Positions 40,705-50,840 of a stretch of 64,000 bases of DNA are shown piece after piece (the stretch's first letter is position 1; the number at the start of each line of letters is the position of its first letter). The position numbers and the translations under genes were made by a program. Below the pieces are notes generated by a model. It saw only the letters and a list, made by a program, of their open reading frames with translations, searched no databases and was not told where the DNA came from. This stretch comes from Salinicola endophyticus (GTDB lineage: Bacteria > Pseudomonadota > Gammaproteobacteria > Pseudomonadales > Halomonadaceae), in the NCBI RefSeq assembly GCF_040536835.1, contig NZ_CP159578.1, positions 3,410,001 to 3,474,000 of the forward strand, read 5' to 3'.

Positions 40705-42323
40705 GTCTGCGGCTGATGCGTATCGCCTGGACCGTCTCACGCTACCGGCTCGACACCCTGGTGCCCCAGGAGCGTCTGCCGCCGGTGCTGCGCTGGCTGT
40801 GGCGCTTCGCCCCGGCCCGGCTCATCCCCACCGGCAGCCACACCCGCGGCGAGCGGCTGCGGCTGGCACTGGAGTCGCTGGGGCCAATCTTCGTCAAGTT
40901 CGGCCAGATGCTCTCGACCCGACGCGATCTGCTGCCGCCGGACATCGCCGACGAGCTCAAGCGGCTGCAGGACCAGGTGCCGCCATTCCCCGGCGAAACC
41001 GCCCGCGCCATGGTCGAGAAGGAGCTGGGCAAGCCGGTCACCGAAGCCTTCGCCAGCTTCGAGACCGAGCCCATGGCCTCGGCCTCGATCGCCCAGGTGC
41101 ATGCCGCCGAGCTGCATAGCGGCGAGCGCGTGGTGGTCAAGATCATCCGCCCCGGCATCGAGCGCACCATGCGCGAAGACATCGGCCTGCTCTATACCGT
41201 GGCACGGCTACTGCGCCGGGTGCCGGAGGCGCGCCGCCTGCGCCCGGTCGAGGTGGTCCAGGACTACGAAGCGACGCTGTTCGACGAGCTCGATCTCAAC
41301 AAGGAAGCGGCCAACACCTCGCAGCTCAAGCGCAACTTCCAGAGCTCGCCACTGCTCTACGTGCCCAGCATCTACTGGTCGCTGACCCATCGCCAGGTGA
41401 TGGTACAGGAGCGCATCGAGGGCATTCCGGTGGCCGACGTGGAAGCGCTCAAGGCCCAGGGCACCGACCTCAAGAAGCTCGCCGAGCGCGGCGTGGAGAT
41501 CTTCTTCACCCAGGTGTTCCGCGACAACTTCTTCCACGCCGACATGCACCCCGGCAACATCTTCGTTTCCCGCGAGAATCCCACCGAGCCGCGCTATATC
41601 GCCATCGACTGCGGCATCGTCGGCAGTCTCACGCGGGAAGACCAGGACTACCTGGCGCGTAACCTGCTCGCCTTCTTCCGCCAGGACTACTACGAGGTGG
41701 CGGTGTTGCACATCGAGTCCGGCTGGGTCGGCGAAGGCACCCGGGCCAACGAGTTCGCCTCGGCGATCCGTGCGGTGTGCGAGCCGATCCTGGAGAAGCC
41801 GCTCAAGGACATCTCCTTCGGCCAGGTGCTGCTGGGCCTGTTCCAGACCGCACGCCGTTTCCACATGGAAGTGCAGCCGCAGCTGGTGCTGCTGCAGAAG
41901 ACTCTGCTCAATATCGAAGGGCTGGGGCGCCAGCTCTATCCGGATCTCGATCTGTGGAGCACCGCGCGGCCCTATCTCGAGCGCTGGATGCGCGAACGCG
42001 CCGGCCCCAAGGGCTTCTGGCAGACGCTCAAGAAACACGCCCCGGAGCTGGCACATCAGTTGCCGGAGCTGCCGGTGCTGGCCCACCAGGCGCTCTCCGA
42101 GCGCGAGGAGCAGCGCCGCCAGCGGCGCCAGCAGACCGCCGCGCTGAGTGGCCTGCAGCTGCGCTTCGAACGTGCCAGCGCGCGCGCCCGACGGCTACGC
42201 CTGGGGCTCTTGCTGCTGGCGCTGGCGCTGGGCTGGCAGCCGATGCTCGGCTGGGCCGAACAGCAGCCGTGGCCGGTGGTGGTCGCCGCCGTACTGGGAG
42301 TGGCGCTGCTCGCCTGGCGCTGA
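40701..42323 (+). CDS. ubiB: Ubiquinone biosynthesis ATPase/kinase-like protein UbiB
   Basis: A 540-residue member of the ADCK/UbiB atypical kinase family. The KxGQ motif is [20 protein letters not shown], the Ala-rich loop [13 protein letters not shown] replaces the normal P-loop, and [11 protein letters not shown] plus DCGIVG correspond to the catalytic loop and metal site. The C-terminus has two hydrophobic helices, as expected for membrane anchoring. Its stop is followed within 45 bp by repeat element A1. Confidence 0.96.
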   Translation: MSLRLMRIAWTVSRYRLDTLVPQERLPPVLRWLWRFAPARLIPTGSHTRGERLRLALESLGPIFVKFGQMLSTRRDLLPPDIADELKRLQDQVPPFPGETARAMVEKELGKPVTEAFASFETEPMASASIAQVHAAELHSGERVVVKIIRPGIERTMREDIGLLYTVARLLRRVPEARRLRPVEVVQDYEATLFDELDLNKEAANTSQLKRNFQSSPLLYVPSIYWSLTHRQVMVQERIEGIPVADVEALKAQGTDLKKLAERGVEIFFTQVFRDNFFHADMHPGNIFVSRENPTEPRYIAIDCGIVGSLTREDQDYLARNLLAFFRQDYYEVAVLHIESGWVGEGTRANEFASAIRAVCEPILEKPLKDISFGQVLLGLFQTARRFHMEVQPQLVLLQKTLLNIEGLGRQLYPDLDLWSTARPYLERWMRERAGPKGFWQTLKKHAPELAHQLPELPVLAHQALSEREEQRRQRRQQTAALSGLQLRFERASARARRLRLGLLLLALALGWQPMLGWAEQQPWPVVVAAVLGVALLAWR

Positions 42324-42368
42324 GCGCGGGCCGTCCACCGCGGCCCGCGCCTGCGAACCGCTTATTTA

Positions 42369-42509
42369 GGGTTTGCACGAAAAGTCGGGGAGCGAAGGCA
42401 AGACAAGGAAAAAATTGGCGAAAAAGCGGAGTTTACGAGCTGTAAATGAGCACATTGAGCTGATTTTTGACGCCGTATTGTCGAGCGCAGACAGTTTTCG
42501 TACAAAGCC
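42369..42509 (+). repeat. 141-bp inverted-repeat element, type A1
   Basis: The ends GGGTTTGCACGAAAAG and, inverted, GGCTTTGTACGAAAACTG form an imperfect terminal inverted repeat. Inside are GAGCGAAGGC, a central TTTAC-GAGCT-GTAAA palindrome and GAGCGCAG near the right end. The element is flanked by TA on both sides (42367-42368 and 42510-42511). It lies between ubiB and hisE and codes for nothing. Confidence 0.85.
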
Positions 42510-42530
42510 TAGACTCAGGATTGTCATCTC

Positions 42531-42872
42531 ATGAGTGATACTCTCGAACAATTGGCCGCCGTGCTCGCCGAGCGCCGCGACGCCGACCCGCAAAGCTCCT
42601 ACGTCGCACAGCTTCATCACCGGGGTCTCAACAAGATCCTGGAGAAGGTGGGCGAAGAGGCGACCGAGACGCTGCTTGCCGCCAAGGACGTCAAGGCCGA
42701 TGATGAGCAGAGTCGGCAGGCGCTCGTCGGCGAAGTCGCCGATCTGTGGTTCCACAGTCTGGTCATGCTCTCGCATCTGGAGGTCGACCATCGTGCCGTG
42801 CTCGACGAGCTGGCCCGACGCTTCGGCGTCTCCGGCCTGGACGAGAAGGCGGCGCGGCAGCCAAGCCGGTAA
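42531..42872 (+). CDS. hisE: Phosphoribosyl-ATP pyrophosphatase HisE
   Basis: A 113-residue MazG-like enzyme for the second step of histidine synthesis. The helix with the metal-binding acidic residues reads [17 protein letters not shown], followed by [14 protein letters not shown]. It is a stand-alone HisE, not the HisIE fusion. Pseudomonas has hisI immediately upstream; here that slot holds only repeat A1. tatABC follows after 57 bp. Confidence 0.95.
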   Translation: MSDTLEQLAAVLAERRDADPQSSYVAQLHHRGLNKILEKVGEEATETLLAAKDVKADDEQSRQALVGEVADLWFHSLVMLSHLEVDHRAVLDELARRFGVSGLDEKAARQPSR

Positions 42873-42929
42873 GCTCTATCAAGCATCAATCGTGTAAGCG
42901 CCTCGGCGCACGCCTCAAGGAGTAAGGTT

Positions 42930-43199
42930 ATGTTGGGTGGTATCAGTATCTGGCAGCTGCTGATCGTGCTCGGGATCATCATCTTGATCTTCGGCACCAA
43001 GAAACTGCGCAACGTCGGCAGCGATCTGGGCGGCGCGGTGAAAGGGTTCAAGAAGGCGATGCACGACGAGGACGAGAAAGAGAAGTCCGAGAGTACCGCC
43101 CAGCAGCGTATCGACCACTCCCAGCAGGCGTCCCAGGACAGCCGCTTCGATAGCGACGAGATCAAGTCGGGCGCCGACGACAAGGCCGAGCGCAAGTAA
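42930..43199 (+). CDS. tatA: Sec-independent translocase subunit TatA
   Basis: An 89-residue protein. The N-terminal membrane helix is about residues 3-22 ([20 protein letters not shown]), followed by the hinge FGTKKL and an amphipathic helix [15 protein letters not shown]. The charged C-terminal tail is rich in Glu, Asp and Lys. TatA polymerises to form the translocation path for folded twin-arginine substrates such as PhoX in this window. AAGGAGTAAGG precedes the ATG. Confidence 0.97.
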   Translation: MLGGISIWQLLIVLGIIILIFGTKKLRNVGSDLGGAVKGFKKAMHDEDEKEKSESTAQQRIDHSQQASQDSRFDSDEIKSGADDKAERK

Positions 43200-43205
43200 G
43201 CGGCG

Positions 43206-43694
43206 ATGTTCGATATCGGCTTTTTCGAACTGCTGCTGATCGGCATCGTAGGCCTGCTGGTGCTGGGGCCGGAGCGCTTGCCGATTGCCGCCCGCACCGC
43301 CGGGCTGTGGATCGGCCGCATTCGCCGCAGCGTCGCCAACATGCAGCGCGAGATCACCTCCCAGCTGGAGGCGGAAGAGCTGCGCCAGAAGCTCGCCGAG
43401 CAGCAGCGCAAGCTCGACGAGGGCGTCGGCCGGGTCAGGCAGGAGGTCGAGCAGGGTCAGCGCCAGCTCGACGAGGGCGTGGGTCGTGCTCGGCACGAGG
43501 TCGAGAAGACCCTCGGTACCGACGAAGCTCGCCGCGGCAGCGATGAAGCCCGCCCCGGCACGGCACGCGCCACATCGGCCGATTCGACAGCGGCCGACGC
43601 CGCGACGCCCCCAGCCGACCCGCTGCCACGCGCCACGGATGACCTGCCGGCGCCGACGAGCAGTACCGAGGACAAGGATTCGAGTACCCGATGA
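43206..43694 (+). CDS. tatB: Sec-independent translocase subunit TatB
   Basis: A 162-residue TatB. The N-terminus has the Glu-containing helix [20 protein letters not shown] with ERLP. The amphipathic region (about 30-110) contains an exact-length 18-residue duplication, [18 protein letters not shown] (67-84) then [18 protein letters not shown] (85-102). The Ala/Pro-rich C-terminus is variable. TatB with TatC forms the signal-peptide receptor. It overlaps tatC by 4 bp. Confidence 0.95.
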   Translation: MFDIGFFELLLIGIVGLLVLGPERLPIAARTAGLWIGRIRRSVANMQREITSQLEAEELRQKLAEQQRKLDEGVGRVRQEVEQGQRQLDEGVGRARHEVEKTLGTDEARRGSDEARPGTARATSADSTAADAATPPADPLPRATDDLPAPTSSTEDKDSSTR

Positions 43695-44470
43695 GTGACG
43701 CCTCACGCCCACCGGAGGAAGAGCAGCCGCAGGCCCCGCTGATCGAGCACCTCATCGAACTGCGCTCGCGCCTGATGAAGGCGGTGATCGTGGTGATCGC
43801 CATCTTCGCCGTGCTCTACGCCTTCTCCAACGATATCTACCGTTTTGTCGCCGAGCCGTTGATCGCGCTGCTGCCAGCGGGCTCGCGCATGATCGCCACC
43901 GAGGTGACCTCGCCGTTCCTGGCGCCGTTCAAGCTCACCATGGTGGTCTCGATCTTCGCCGCCGTACCGGTGATCCTGTATCAAGCCTGGGCCTTTATCG
44001 CCCCGGGGCTCTACCGCCACGAGAAGGCCATCGCCTTTCCGCTGCTGGCATCGAGCATCGTGCTGTTCTACTGCGGTGCGGCCTTTGCCTACTATGTGGT
44101 GTTTCCGCTGCTGTTCAGCTTCTTCGTCCACACCGGCCCGCAGGACGTGCAGGTGATGACGGACATCAACGCCTATCTCAATTTCGTGCTGAAGATGTTC
44201 TTCGCCTTCGGCGTGGCGTTCGAGATCCCCATCGCCACCTTCCTGCTGATCTGGACCGGCATCACCGACGTCAGGAGCCTGACCAAGAAGCGCCCCTACG
44301 TGATCCTGATCTGCTTCGTCGTCGGCATGCTGCTGACCCCGCCGGACGTCATCTCGCAGAGCCTGCTGGCGGTGCCGATGTGGCTGCTGTTCGAAGTCGG
44401 CATTATGTTCGCACGCCTGGTACGCCGGCGCCGCGCCCACGTCGACGCAGACGCAGACGCAGACGCCTAG
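43691..44470 (+). CDS. tatC: Sec-independent translocase subunit TatC
   Basis: A 259-residue polytopic receptor of the Tat system with six hydrophobic segments. The conserved [15 protein letters not shown] start, [12 protein letters not shown] in the first periplasmic loop and [14 protein letters not shown] are all present. The C-terminal tail ends in [10 protein letters not shown], encoded by a GACGCA hexamer repeat (about 44446-44467). It closes the tatABC operon. Confidence 0.97.
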   Translation: MSDASRPPEEEQPQAPLIEHLIELRSRLMKAVIVVIAIFAVLYAFSNDIYRFVAEPLIALLPAGSRMIATEVTSPFLAPFKLTMVVSIFAAVPVILYQAWAFIAPGLYRHEKAIAFPLLASSIVLFYCGAAFAYYVVFPLLFSFFVHTGPQDVQVMTDINAYLNFVLKMFFAFGVAFEIPIATFLLIWTGITDVRSLTKKRPYVILICFVVGMLLTPPDVISQSLLAVPMWLLFEVGIMFARLVRRRRAHVDADADADA

Positions 44471-45721
<1,251 letters not shown>

Positions 45722-45776
45722 CCACCGCGGGCGCGTCCGCCCGGGTGCGGGACATCATCATTGTGGAGAACAGACG

Positions 45777-47984
45777 ATGACGGACACCCAGGACACGCCC
45801 AGCCCAGGCCGAGAACTCGCCAGCCCCAGCGGGCTGGTCGACGACGGCAGCTCGCCGCCCCTGCGGGTCAACCGCACCCGCAAGGGCATCCACGCCAAGG
45901 CGACCCCCTCGCCGCAGGCGGACCTGAGCGATCCCACGCTCTATTTCAACCGCGAGCTGTCGCACCTGCAGTTCAACATCCGCGTGCTCGAGCAGTCGCT
46001 GGACCCCTCGCATCCGCTGCTCAATCGGCTGATGTTCCTGCTGATCTTCTCCTCCAACCTGGACGAGTTCTTCGAGATCCGGGTCGCCGGCCTCAAGCAC
46101 CAGCTGGCCCTGGCCAACGAAGAGGTGGGCGCCGACGGTCTGCCCCCGGCGCGCACCCTGGAAGAGATCTCGCGCATTGCGCATGAGCAGGTCGACCGCC
46201 AGTACCATATTCTCAACGACGCCCTGGTGCCGGCGCTGGAGGAGCAGAACATCCGCTTCCGACGCCGTTCGCAGTGGACGCCGGCCCAGGCGGCCTGGGT
46301 CGCCGACTACTTCGAGGAGGAGATCGCGCCGGTGATCAGCCCGATCGGGCTGGACCCCTCGCACCCCTTCCCGCGGCTGGTCAACAAGAGTCTCAACTTC
46401 ATCGTCGAGCTCGACGGCACCGACGCCTTCGGCCGCGAGGGGGGGCTTGCGATCCTGCCCGCGCCGCGCTCGCTGCCGCGCCTGATCCGTCTGCCCGAAG
46501 CGCTGTGCGAGGCGGGCTTCACCGACTATGTGTTCCTGTCGTCGATGATCCACGCCCATGCGCATGAGGTGTTCCCGGGCATGGAGGTGGAGGGCTGCTA
46601 CCAGTTCCGCCTGACCCGCAACGCCGACCTCTCGGTCGACCCGGAAGAGGTCTCGGACCTGGCCTCGGCGCTGCGCGGCGAGCTGCTGGCTCGGCGCTAC
46701 GGCAGCGGCGTGCGCCTGGAAGTGGCCGACAACTGCCCGGACAACCTGATCGACTTCCTGCTCAGGCAGTTCGAGCTCGGCGAGGCGGATCTCTATCGAG
46801 TCAACGGGCCGGTCAACCTGACCCGGCTGATGTCGGTGCTGGATGACGTCCAGCGCCCCGACCTGCGCTACCGCTCCTTCACCCCGGGGCTGCCCAAGCA
46901 GGTGCGCGGCGACGTCAACCTGTTCTCGATGATCAGCCAGGGCGATATCCTGCTGCACCATCCGTTCCAGTCGTTCACCCCGGTCGAGGAGCTGCTGCGC
47001 CAGGCCGCCCGCGACAGCGACGTGATGGCGATCAAGCAGACGCTCTATCGCACCGGCGCCGACTCCTCGATCGTCAGCGCGCTGGTGGAAGCGGCGCGTG
47101 GCGGCAAGGAGGTGACCGTGGTGATCGAGCTGCGGGCACGCTTCGACGAAGCCGACAACCTGGCACTGGCCTCGCGCCTGCAGGAGGCCGGCGCCATCGT
47201 CATCTACGGGGTGATGGCCTACAAGACCCACGCCAAGATGATGCACATCGTGCGCCGCGAGAAGGGTGAGCTGCGCCACTATGCGCACCTCGGCACCGGC
47301 AACTACCACGCCAAGACCGCCAAGCTCTACACCGACTACAGCCTGATGACTGCCAACGAGGCGCTCTGCGAGGACGTCCACCGCGTCTTCCAGCAGCTCT
47401 CCGGCATGGGCAAACCGCGCAAGATCAACACTCTGCTGCACGCCCCCTTCACCCTCCACGACACCCTGATCGCGATGATCGAGCGCGAGGCCAAGCTGGC
47501 CGAGAGCGGCAAGAAGGCGCGTCTGGTGATCAAGTGCAACGCGATCACCGAGCCCAAGTTGATCCGCGCGCTCTACCGCGCCTCACAGGCCGGCGTACGC
47601 TGCGATCTGATCATCCGCGGTATGTGCTGTCTGCGCCCCGGCGTGCCGGGTATCTCCGAGAACATCAACGTGCGCTCGATCATCGGCCGCTTCCTCGAGC
47701 ATACCCGGGTCTACTACTTCAGCAACGACGGTGCCCACGAGGTGTGGTGCTCCAGCGCCGACGCCATGGAACGCAACATGTTCCACCGCGTCGAGACCTG
47801 TTTTCCGCTGCTCGACAAGAAGGTCGCCCAGCAGGTGCGCAAGGACCTCGATACCTACCTGCTCGATAACTGCCAGAGCTGGGTGCTCGACAGCGAGGGA
47901 CAGTACCACCTGCAGGAGAGCGGTGACGCCGAGCCGATCAGCGCCCAGGAAACCCTGCTCTACGCCTACGCCAGCCAGGCTTGA
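45777..47984 (+). CDS. ppk: Polyphosphate kinase 1
   Basis: A 735-residue PPK1 making polyphosphate from ATP. The N domain has [20 protein letters not shown], and [19 protein letters not shown] follows. The phosphorylated catalytic His is in [11 protein letters not shown] near residue 485, and [15 protein letters not shown] and [11 protein letters not shown] complete the active site. An N-terminal extension of about 50 residues is hydrophilic. GTGGAG precedes the ATG at 45777. No Pho box is seen before it; it may be read with hemB. Polyphosphate storage fits the nearby phosphate-scavenging locus, but the link is inference. Confidence 0.97.
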   Translation: MTDTQDTPSPGRELASPSGLVDDGSSPPLRVNRTRKGIHAKATPSPQADLSDPTLYFNRELSHLQFNIRVLEQSLDPSHPLLNRLMFLLIFSSNLDEFFEIRVAGLKHQLALANEEVGADGLPPARTLEEISRIAHEQVDRQYHILNDALVPALEEQNIRFRRRSQWTPAQAAWVADYFEEEIAPVISPIGLDPSHPFPRLVNKSLNFIVELDGTDAFGREGGLAILPAPRSLPRLIRLPEALCEAGFTDYVFLSSMIHAHAHEVFPGMEVEGCYQFRLTRNADLSVDPEEVSDLASALRGELLARRYGSGVRLEVADNCPDNLIDFLLRQFELGEADLYRVNGPVNLTRLMSVLDDVQRPDLRYRSFTPGLPKQVRGDVNLFSMISQGDILLHHPFQSFTPVEELLRQAARDSDVMAIKQTLYRTGADSSIVSALVEAARGGKEVTVVIELRARFDEADNLALASRLQEAGAIVIYGVMAYKTHAKMMHIVRREKGELRHYAHLGTGNYHAKTAKLYTDYSLMTANEALCEDVHRVFQQLSGMGKPRKINTLLHAPFTLHDTLIAMIEREAKLAESGKKARLVIKCNAITEPKLIRALYRASQAGVRCDLIIRGMCCLRPGVPGISENINVRSIIGRFLEHTRVYYFSNDGAHEVWCSSADAMERNMFHRVETCFPLLDKKVAQQVRKDLDTYLLDNCQSWVLDSEGQYHLQESGDAEPISAQETLLYAYASQA

Positions 47985-48058
47985 AGTGCCGTTCGCCGTG
48001 CCCTCGGGCGCGGCGATCGCCCTGCCGCAACGTGTCCGCCAGCCAGACACTCGGCAAG

Positions 48059-48102
48059 CCTGTCACAGCCGATAGCCGAAGTGGGCTTATCCGGCGGCAG
48101 GG
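48059..48102 (-). repeat. Degenerate fragment of repeat B
   Basis: On the minus strand CCCTGCCGCCGGATAAGCCC and the following 22 bp match the right third of repeat B with several mismatches. The hairpin part is missing. Confidence 0.65.
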
Positions 48103-48291
48103 AATGGGGGTGGAAAAGGACGCTTAGCCCTCGCCCTATCCAGCACCATCGATATCGCCATCTCAACCGCTCGTCAGATCGACATACCTGTGTTCTCAAG
48201 CCTCTGTTCTGCCCCCTCGGCTGCCCGCGTCGCGAGCACTCAGATCCCGCCTACCCGGACCATCGGGTCACGCTGAATGCGCGCCCTGAAC

Positions 48292-48318
48292 GAAAAAGGG
48301 CCGCGCAGTGCGCGGCCC
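48292..48318 (-). terminator. Terminator of phoX
   Basis: GGGCCGCGC and GCGCGGCCC form a perfect 9-bp stem with a 3-base loop. On the minus strand it is followed by TTTTTCG. Confidence 0.9.
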
Positions 48319-48362
48319 GAGGCTCGAATGACGAGCGCGTTGCGTGACGGTATCGCCGTGGA

Positions 48363-50555
48363 TCAGACCGCGATCTCGCCGCCATCACGCTTGCGGATCA
48401 CCACGGTGGCGGCACGCGCGCGCACGCTGCCCGACTCCGGGATGGCGACCGTGGCATCCTGCACGTTGGCGTCCGGGTCGGCCGGCCAGTTGCCCGGATG
48501 CTGGATGTTGATGAACAGCGAGGTCTTGTCCGGCGTGGCGAAGATACCGGTCACCTCGCAGCCGTTGGGGCCGACGGCGAAGCGCTTGAGCTGGGCCTGG
48601 TCGGCGGCATCGATCACCGCCTTGTCCCCAGGGCCGCGGCTGACGTTGCCCGGCACCACCGCCAGCACCTGGTCGTTGGTGTAGTCGGTGACGTTGTCGT
48701 AGCCGTTGTCGGTCTCGATCCACAGGATGCCGCGGCCATCGCCGCGATCGTCGTACCACAGGCCATCGGGGCTGGCGAACTGGTTGAGCTCGGTTAGCCC
48801 CGAGAAGTTGTCGGGATCATTTTCGGCGGCGCCGAACACGAACACCTCCCACTCGAAGTTGGTGCCAGCCGGCGACGGCTCGCGCCAGCGAATGACCTGA
48901 CCGCCCTCGTTGTCGGGCCGCGGGTTGGGGCCGTTGACCGGGGCCGTGGCGTAGCCCACGCCCAGCGCCTCGATGTCGCCGCCCCCGTTGGTGTAGGTGG
49001 CGGCGGTGCCCTCGGCGGTACGCTTGGAGTTGTTGGTCAAGGTCATGTAGACCTCGCCCGAGGAGGGGTCGACGGTGCCCCACTCAGGGCGGTCCATCGG
49101 CGTCGCGCCCATGAAGTCGGCGGCGTCGCAGGTGTTGATGATGACCCCGGCGAGATCGCGCTCGTTGGCCAGATTGAGCGCCTGCCACAGCGGCCGGCCG
49201 TCCTGGGTGGTGGCGTCCGGGGTCAGCGGCAGCCAGTCGCCGCTGCCATCGGCGTTGAAGCGCGCCACGTAGAGGGTGCCCTCATCGAGGTACTTGGAGC
49301 CGATCGCCAGGCGGTCGTAGTCCTGGCCCGGGCGATTGGCGTCCTGGGGGTCCCACTTGGCCTTGGAGACGAACTTGTAGATGTACTCGTTGCGCGAATC
49401 GTGGCCGGAGTAGAACACCACCGGCTCGCCCTCGATCACCTTGCCCGGCCAGCAGCCCTCGTGGCGGAAGCGGCCGATATGGGTGCGCTTGAGCGCGGCA
49501 GCCTCGGTGCCCACGCTGGCGGTGTTGCCGTAGGGGTCGATCTCCACCACGTAGCCGAAGGTGCGCGGCTCGTTGCGGTAGTCGCCGGCGGCGGAAGCCG
49601 CGCTCGGCGTGGCGTTGAAGCGCGCGAACTCCCCGTTGGTGCCACCCTGGGCGGTCTCCCAGCCGTAGCGGGCGCGGCCCTCGGGCAGGCCCAGGCGATC
49701 GTCGTCAGGGTAACGGTCGCTCGCCTTGGTGAAGACATTGGGCCAGTTCTCCTCACAGGTGAGGTAGGTGCCCCAGGGGGTGAAGCCGTTGGCGCAGTTG
49801 TTGTTGGTGCCGCGGGTGCGGGTGCCATTGGTGGAGTAGGCGGTGACCACGTAGTCGCTACCGCGTACCGGGCCGGCGAGCTCGATCGGCGTGGCCGAAG
49901 TGATACGACGGTTGTAGCGCGAGCCGCGCTCTTCACGCCACTGGCCGTTGGCATCGAGCATCAGCTTGACCAGGGTCACGCCGTGGGCGTTGATCTCGGT
50001 GCGCACTTCATCGGCCGGGCGCGCGCCGCTGTCAGCATTGGTCGGGCCGCCCTGGGGCGCCCACAGCGCGCCCTGATCGATGTACTCGTTGTTGAGCGCC
50101 ATGATGAATTCACGCGAGGCGCTCTCTTCGCTCAGCGCGAAGTTGTGCATGCCGTCGTGGTTCATGCCCACGCTGGCCGCCTGGTAGTCGGGCGTCACGC
50201 TGCGGTCCGCGGACCAGGCGCCAACGCTGTTGTCGAGCGGCGTCCCCCAGGGGATCACCACCTGGGCGACATAGCCTTCGGGCACCACCACCCCATTGGT
50301 GCGCGAACCGCGAATCGAGGCGAACGCCAGCGCCAGCGGCGTGGCTTCTGAAGAGCCGCCGCCGGCGCTGCCGTTGTCGTTGCTATCGTCGCTGCTGCAA
50401 CCGGCCAGACCGAACCCGCCGAGCAGGCCCATGGCCGCCAGCCCGGCCCCGCCCTGCATGATGCCGCGACGCGAGACACGGCGGGAGAGTACCGACGTGA
50501 ACGGCTCGTTGCCGCTCTGGTTGAGAACGCGATGATCCTCGATTTCCTTGCTCAT
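48363..50555 (-). CDS. phoX: PhoX-family phosphatase (DUF839), Tat-exported lipoprotein
   Basis: A 730-residue exported phosphatase of the PhoX/DUF839 family, which hydrolyses phosphomonoesters with calcium and iron cofactors. The Tat signal SRRGIMQ (28-34) is preceded by a second Arg pair at 25-26. The signal ends in lipobox LAGC with Cys53, followed by SSDD. The mature part has family-like stretches such as WGTYLTCEENWPN, FYSGHDSRNEYIYKFVS and SPDGLWYDDRGDGRGILWIE. The ATG at 50553-50555 has GAGGGG upstream; an earlier in-frame ATG (50666) falls near the promoter. A Pho box precedes it, and the tat genes lie 5 kb away. Confidence 0.92.
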   Translation of the reverse strand: MSKEIEDHRVLNQSGNEPFTSVLSRRVSRRGIMQGGAGLAAMGLLGGFGLAGCSSDDSNDNGSAGGGSSEATPLALAFASIRGSRTNGVVVPEGYVAQVVIPWGTPLDNSVGAWSADRSVTPDYQAASVGMNHDGMHNFALSEESASREFIMALNNEYIDQGALWAPQGGPTNADSGARPADEVRTEINAHGVTLVKLMLDANGQWREERGSRYNRRITSATPIELAGPVRGSDYVVTAYSTNGTRTRGTNNNCANGFTPWGTYLTCEENWPNVFTKASDRYPDDDRLGLPEGRARYGWETAQGGTNGEFARFNATPSAASAAGDYRNEPRTFGYVVEIDPYGNTASVGTEAAALKRTHIGRFRHEGCWPGKVIEGEPVVFYSGHDSRNEYIYKFVSKAKWDPQDANRPGQDYDRLAIGSKYLDEGTLYVARFNADGSGDWLPLTPDATTQDGRPLWQALNLANERDLAGVIINTCDAADFMGATPMDRPEWGTVDPSSGEVYMTLTNNSKRTAEGTAATYTNGGGDIEALGVGYATAPVNGPNPRPDNEGGQVIRWREPSPAGTNFEWEVFVFGAAENDPDNFSGLTELNQFASPDGLWYDDRGDGRGILWIETDNGYDNVTDYTNDQVLAVVPGNVSRGPGDKAVIDAADQAQLKRFAVGPNGCEVTGIFATPDKTSLFINIQHPGNWPADPDANVQDATVAIPESGSVRARAATVVIRKRDGGEIAV

Positions 50556-50703
50556 GGGGTGTCCCCTCTCTGTGAGTGATCCACTAATGACGGTCGACTG
50601 ATGCCATGGCGCCCGAGCCGGCGATGCGCGCCGCCGGCCACTTGGCGTCCCGGTGACTGCGGTCACCGGGCTGCGTTACCCGGAGGCAACTTAGAGCAGC
50701 AAC

Positions 50704-50721
50704 GTGACAACGCCATGACGA
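50704..50721 (-). promoter_or_regulatory. Pho box of phoX
   Basis: On the minus strand TCGTCAT-GGCG-TTGTCAC matches the PhoB box CTGTCAT-N4-CTGTCAC with a few changes. TAAGTT follows 10 bp later as a weak -10, the classical spacing of phoA-type promoters. Confidence 0.75.
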
Positions 50722-50748
50722 CTTGGCGGCAGCGCCGCGCCCGCTGCG

Positions 50749-50783
50749 CGGTCACGAAACCGTCATCTCCCAGTCATTAGGAT
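50749..50783 (+). promoter_or_regulatory. Triple Pho-box repeat and -10 for the T2SS operon
   Basis: CGGTCAC (50749), CCGTCAT (50760) and CAGTCAT (50771) recur at exactly 11-bp steps, the PhoB half-site period. From the second unit, 11 bp lead to TAGGAT (50778-50783), a fair -10. It faces the operon starting at 50841. Confidence 0.65.
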
Positions 50784-50840
50784 GCCGAGTCCGGCGGCGG
50801 CGAAGACCGCACGCCGCGTTGGATCATTCGCGGGAGCCCC

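Larger units (their letters stand above)
47985..48362. other. 378-bp spacer between convergent ppk and phoX
   Basis: It contains a degenerate fragment of repeat B (48059-48102, inverted) and the phoX terminator at 48298-48318. The rest shows no gene or recognised signal. Confidence 0.6.
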
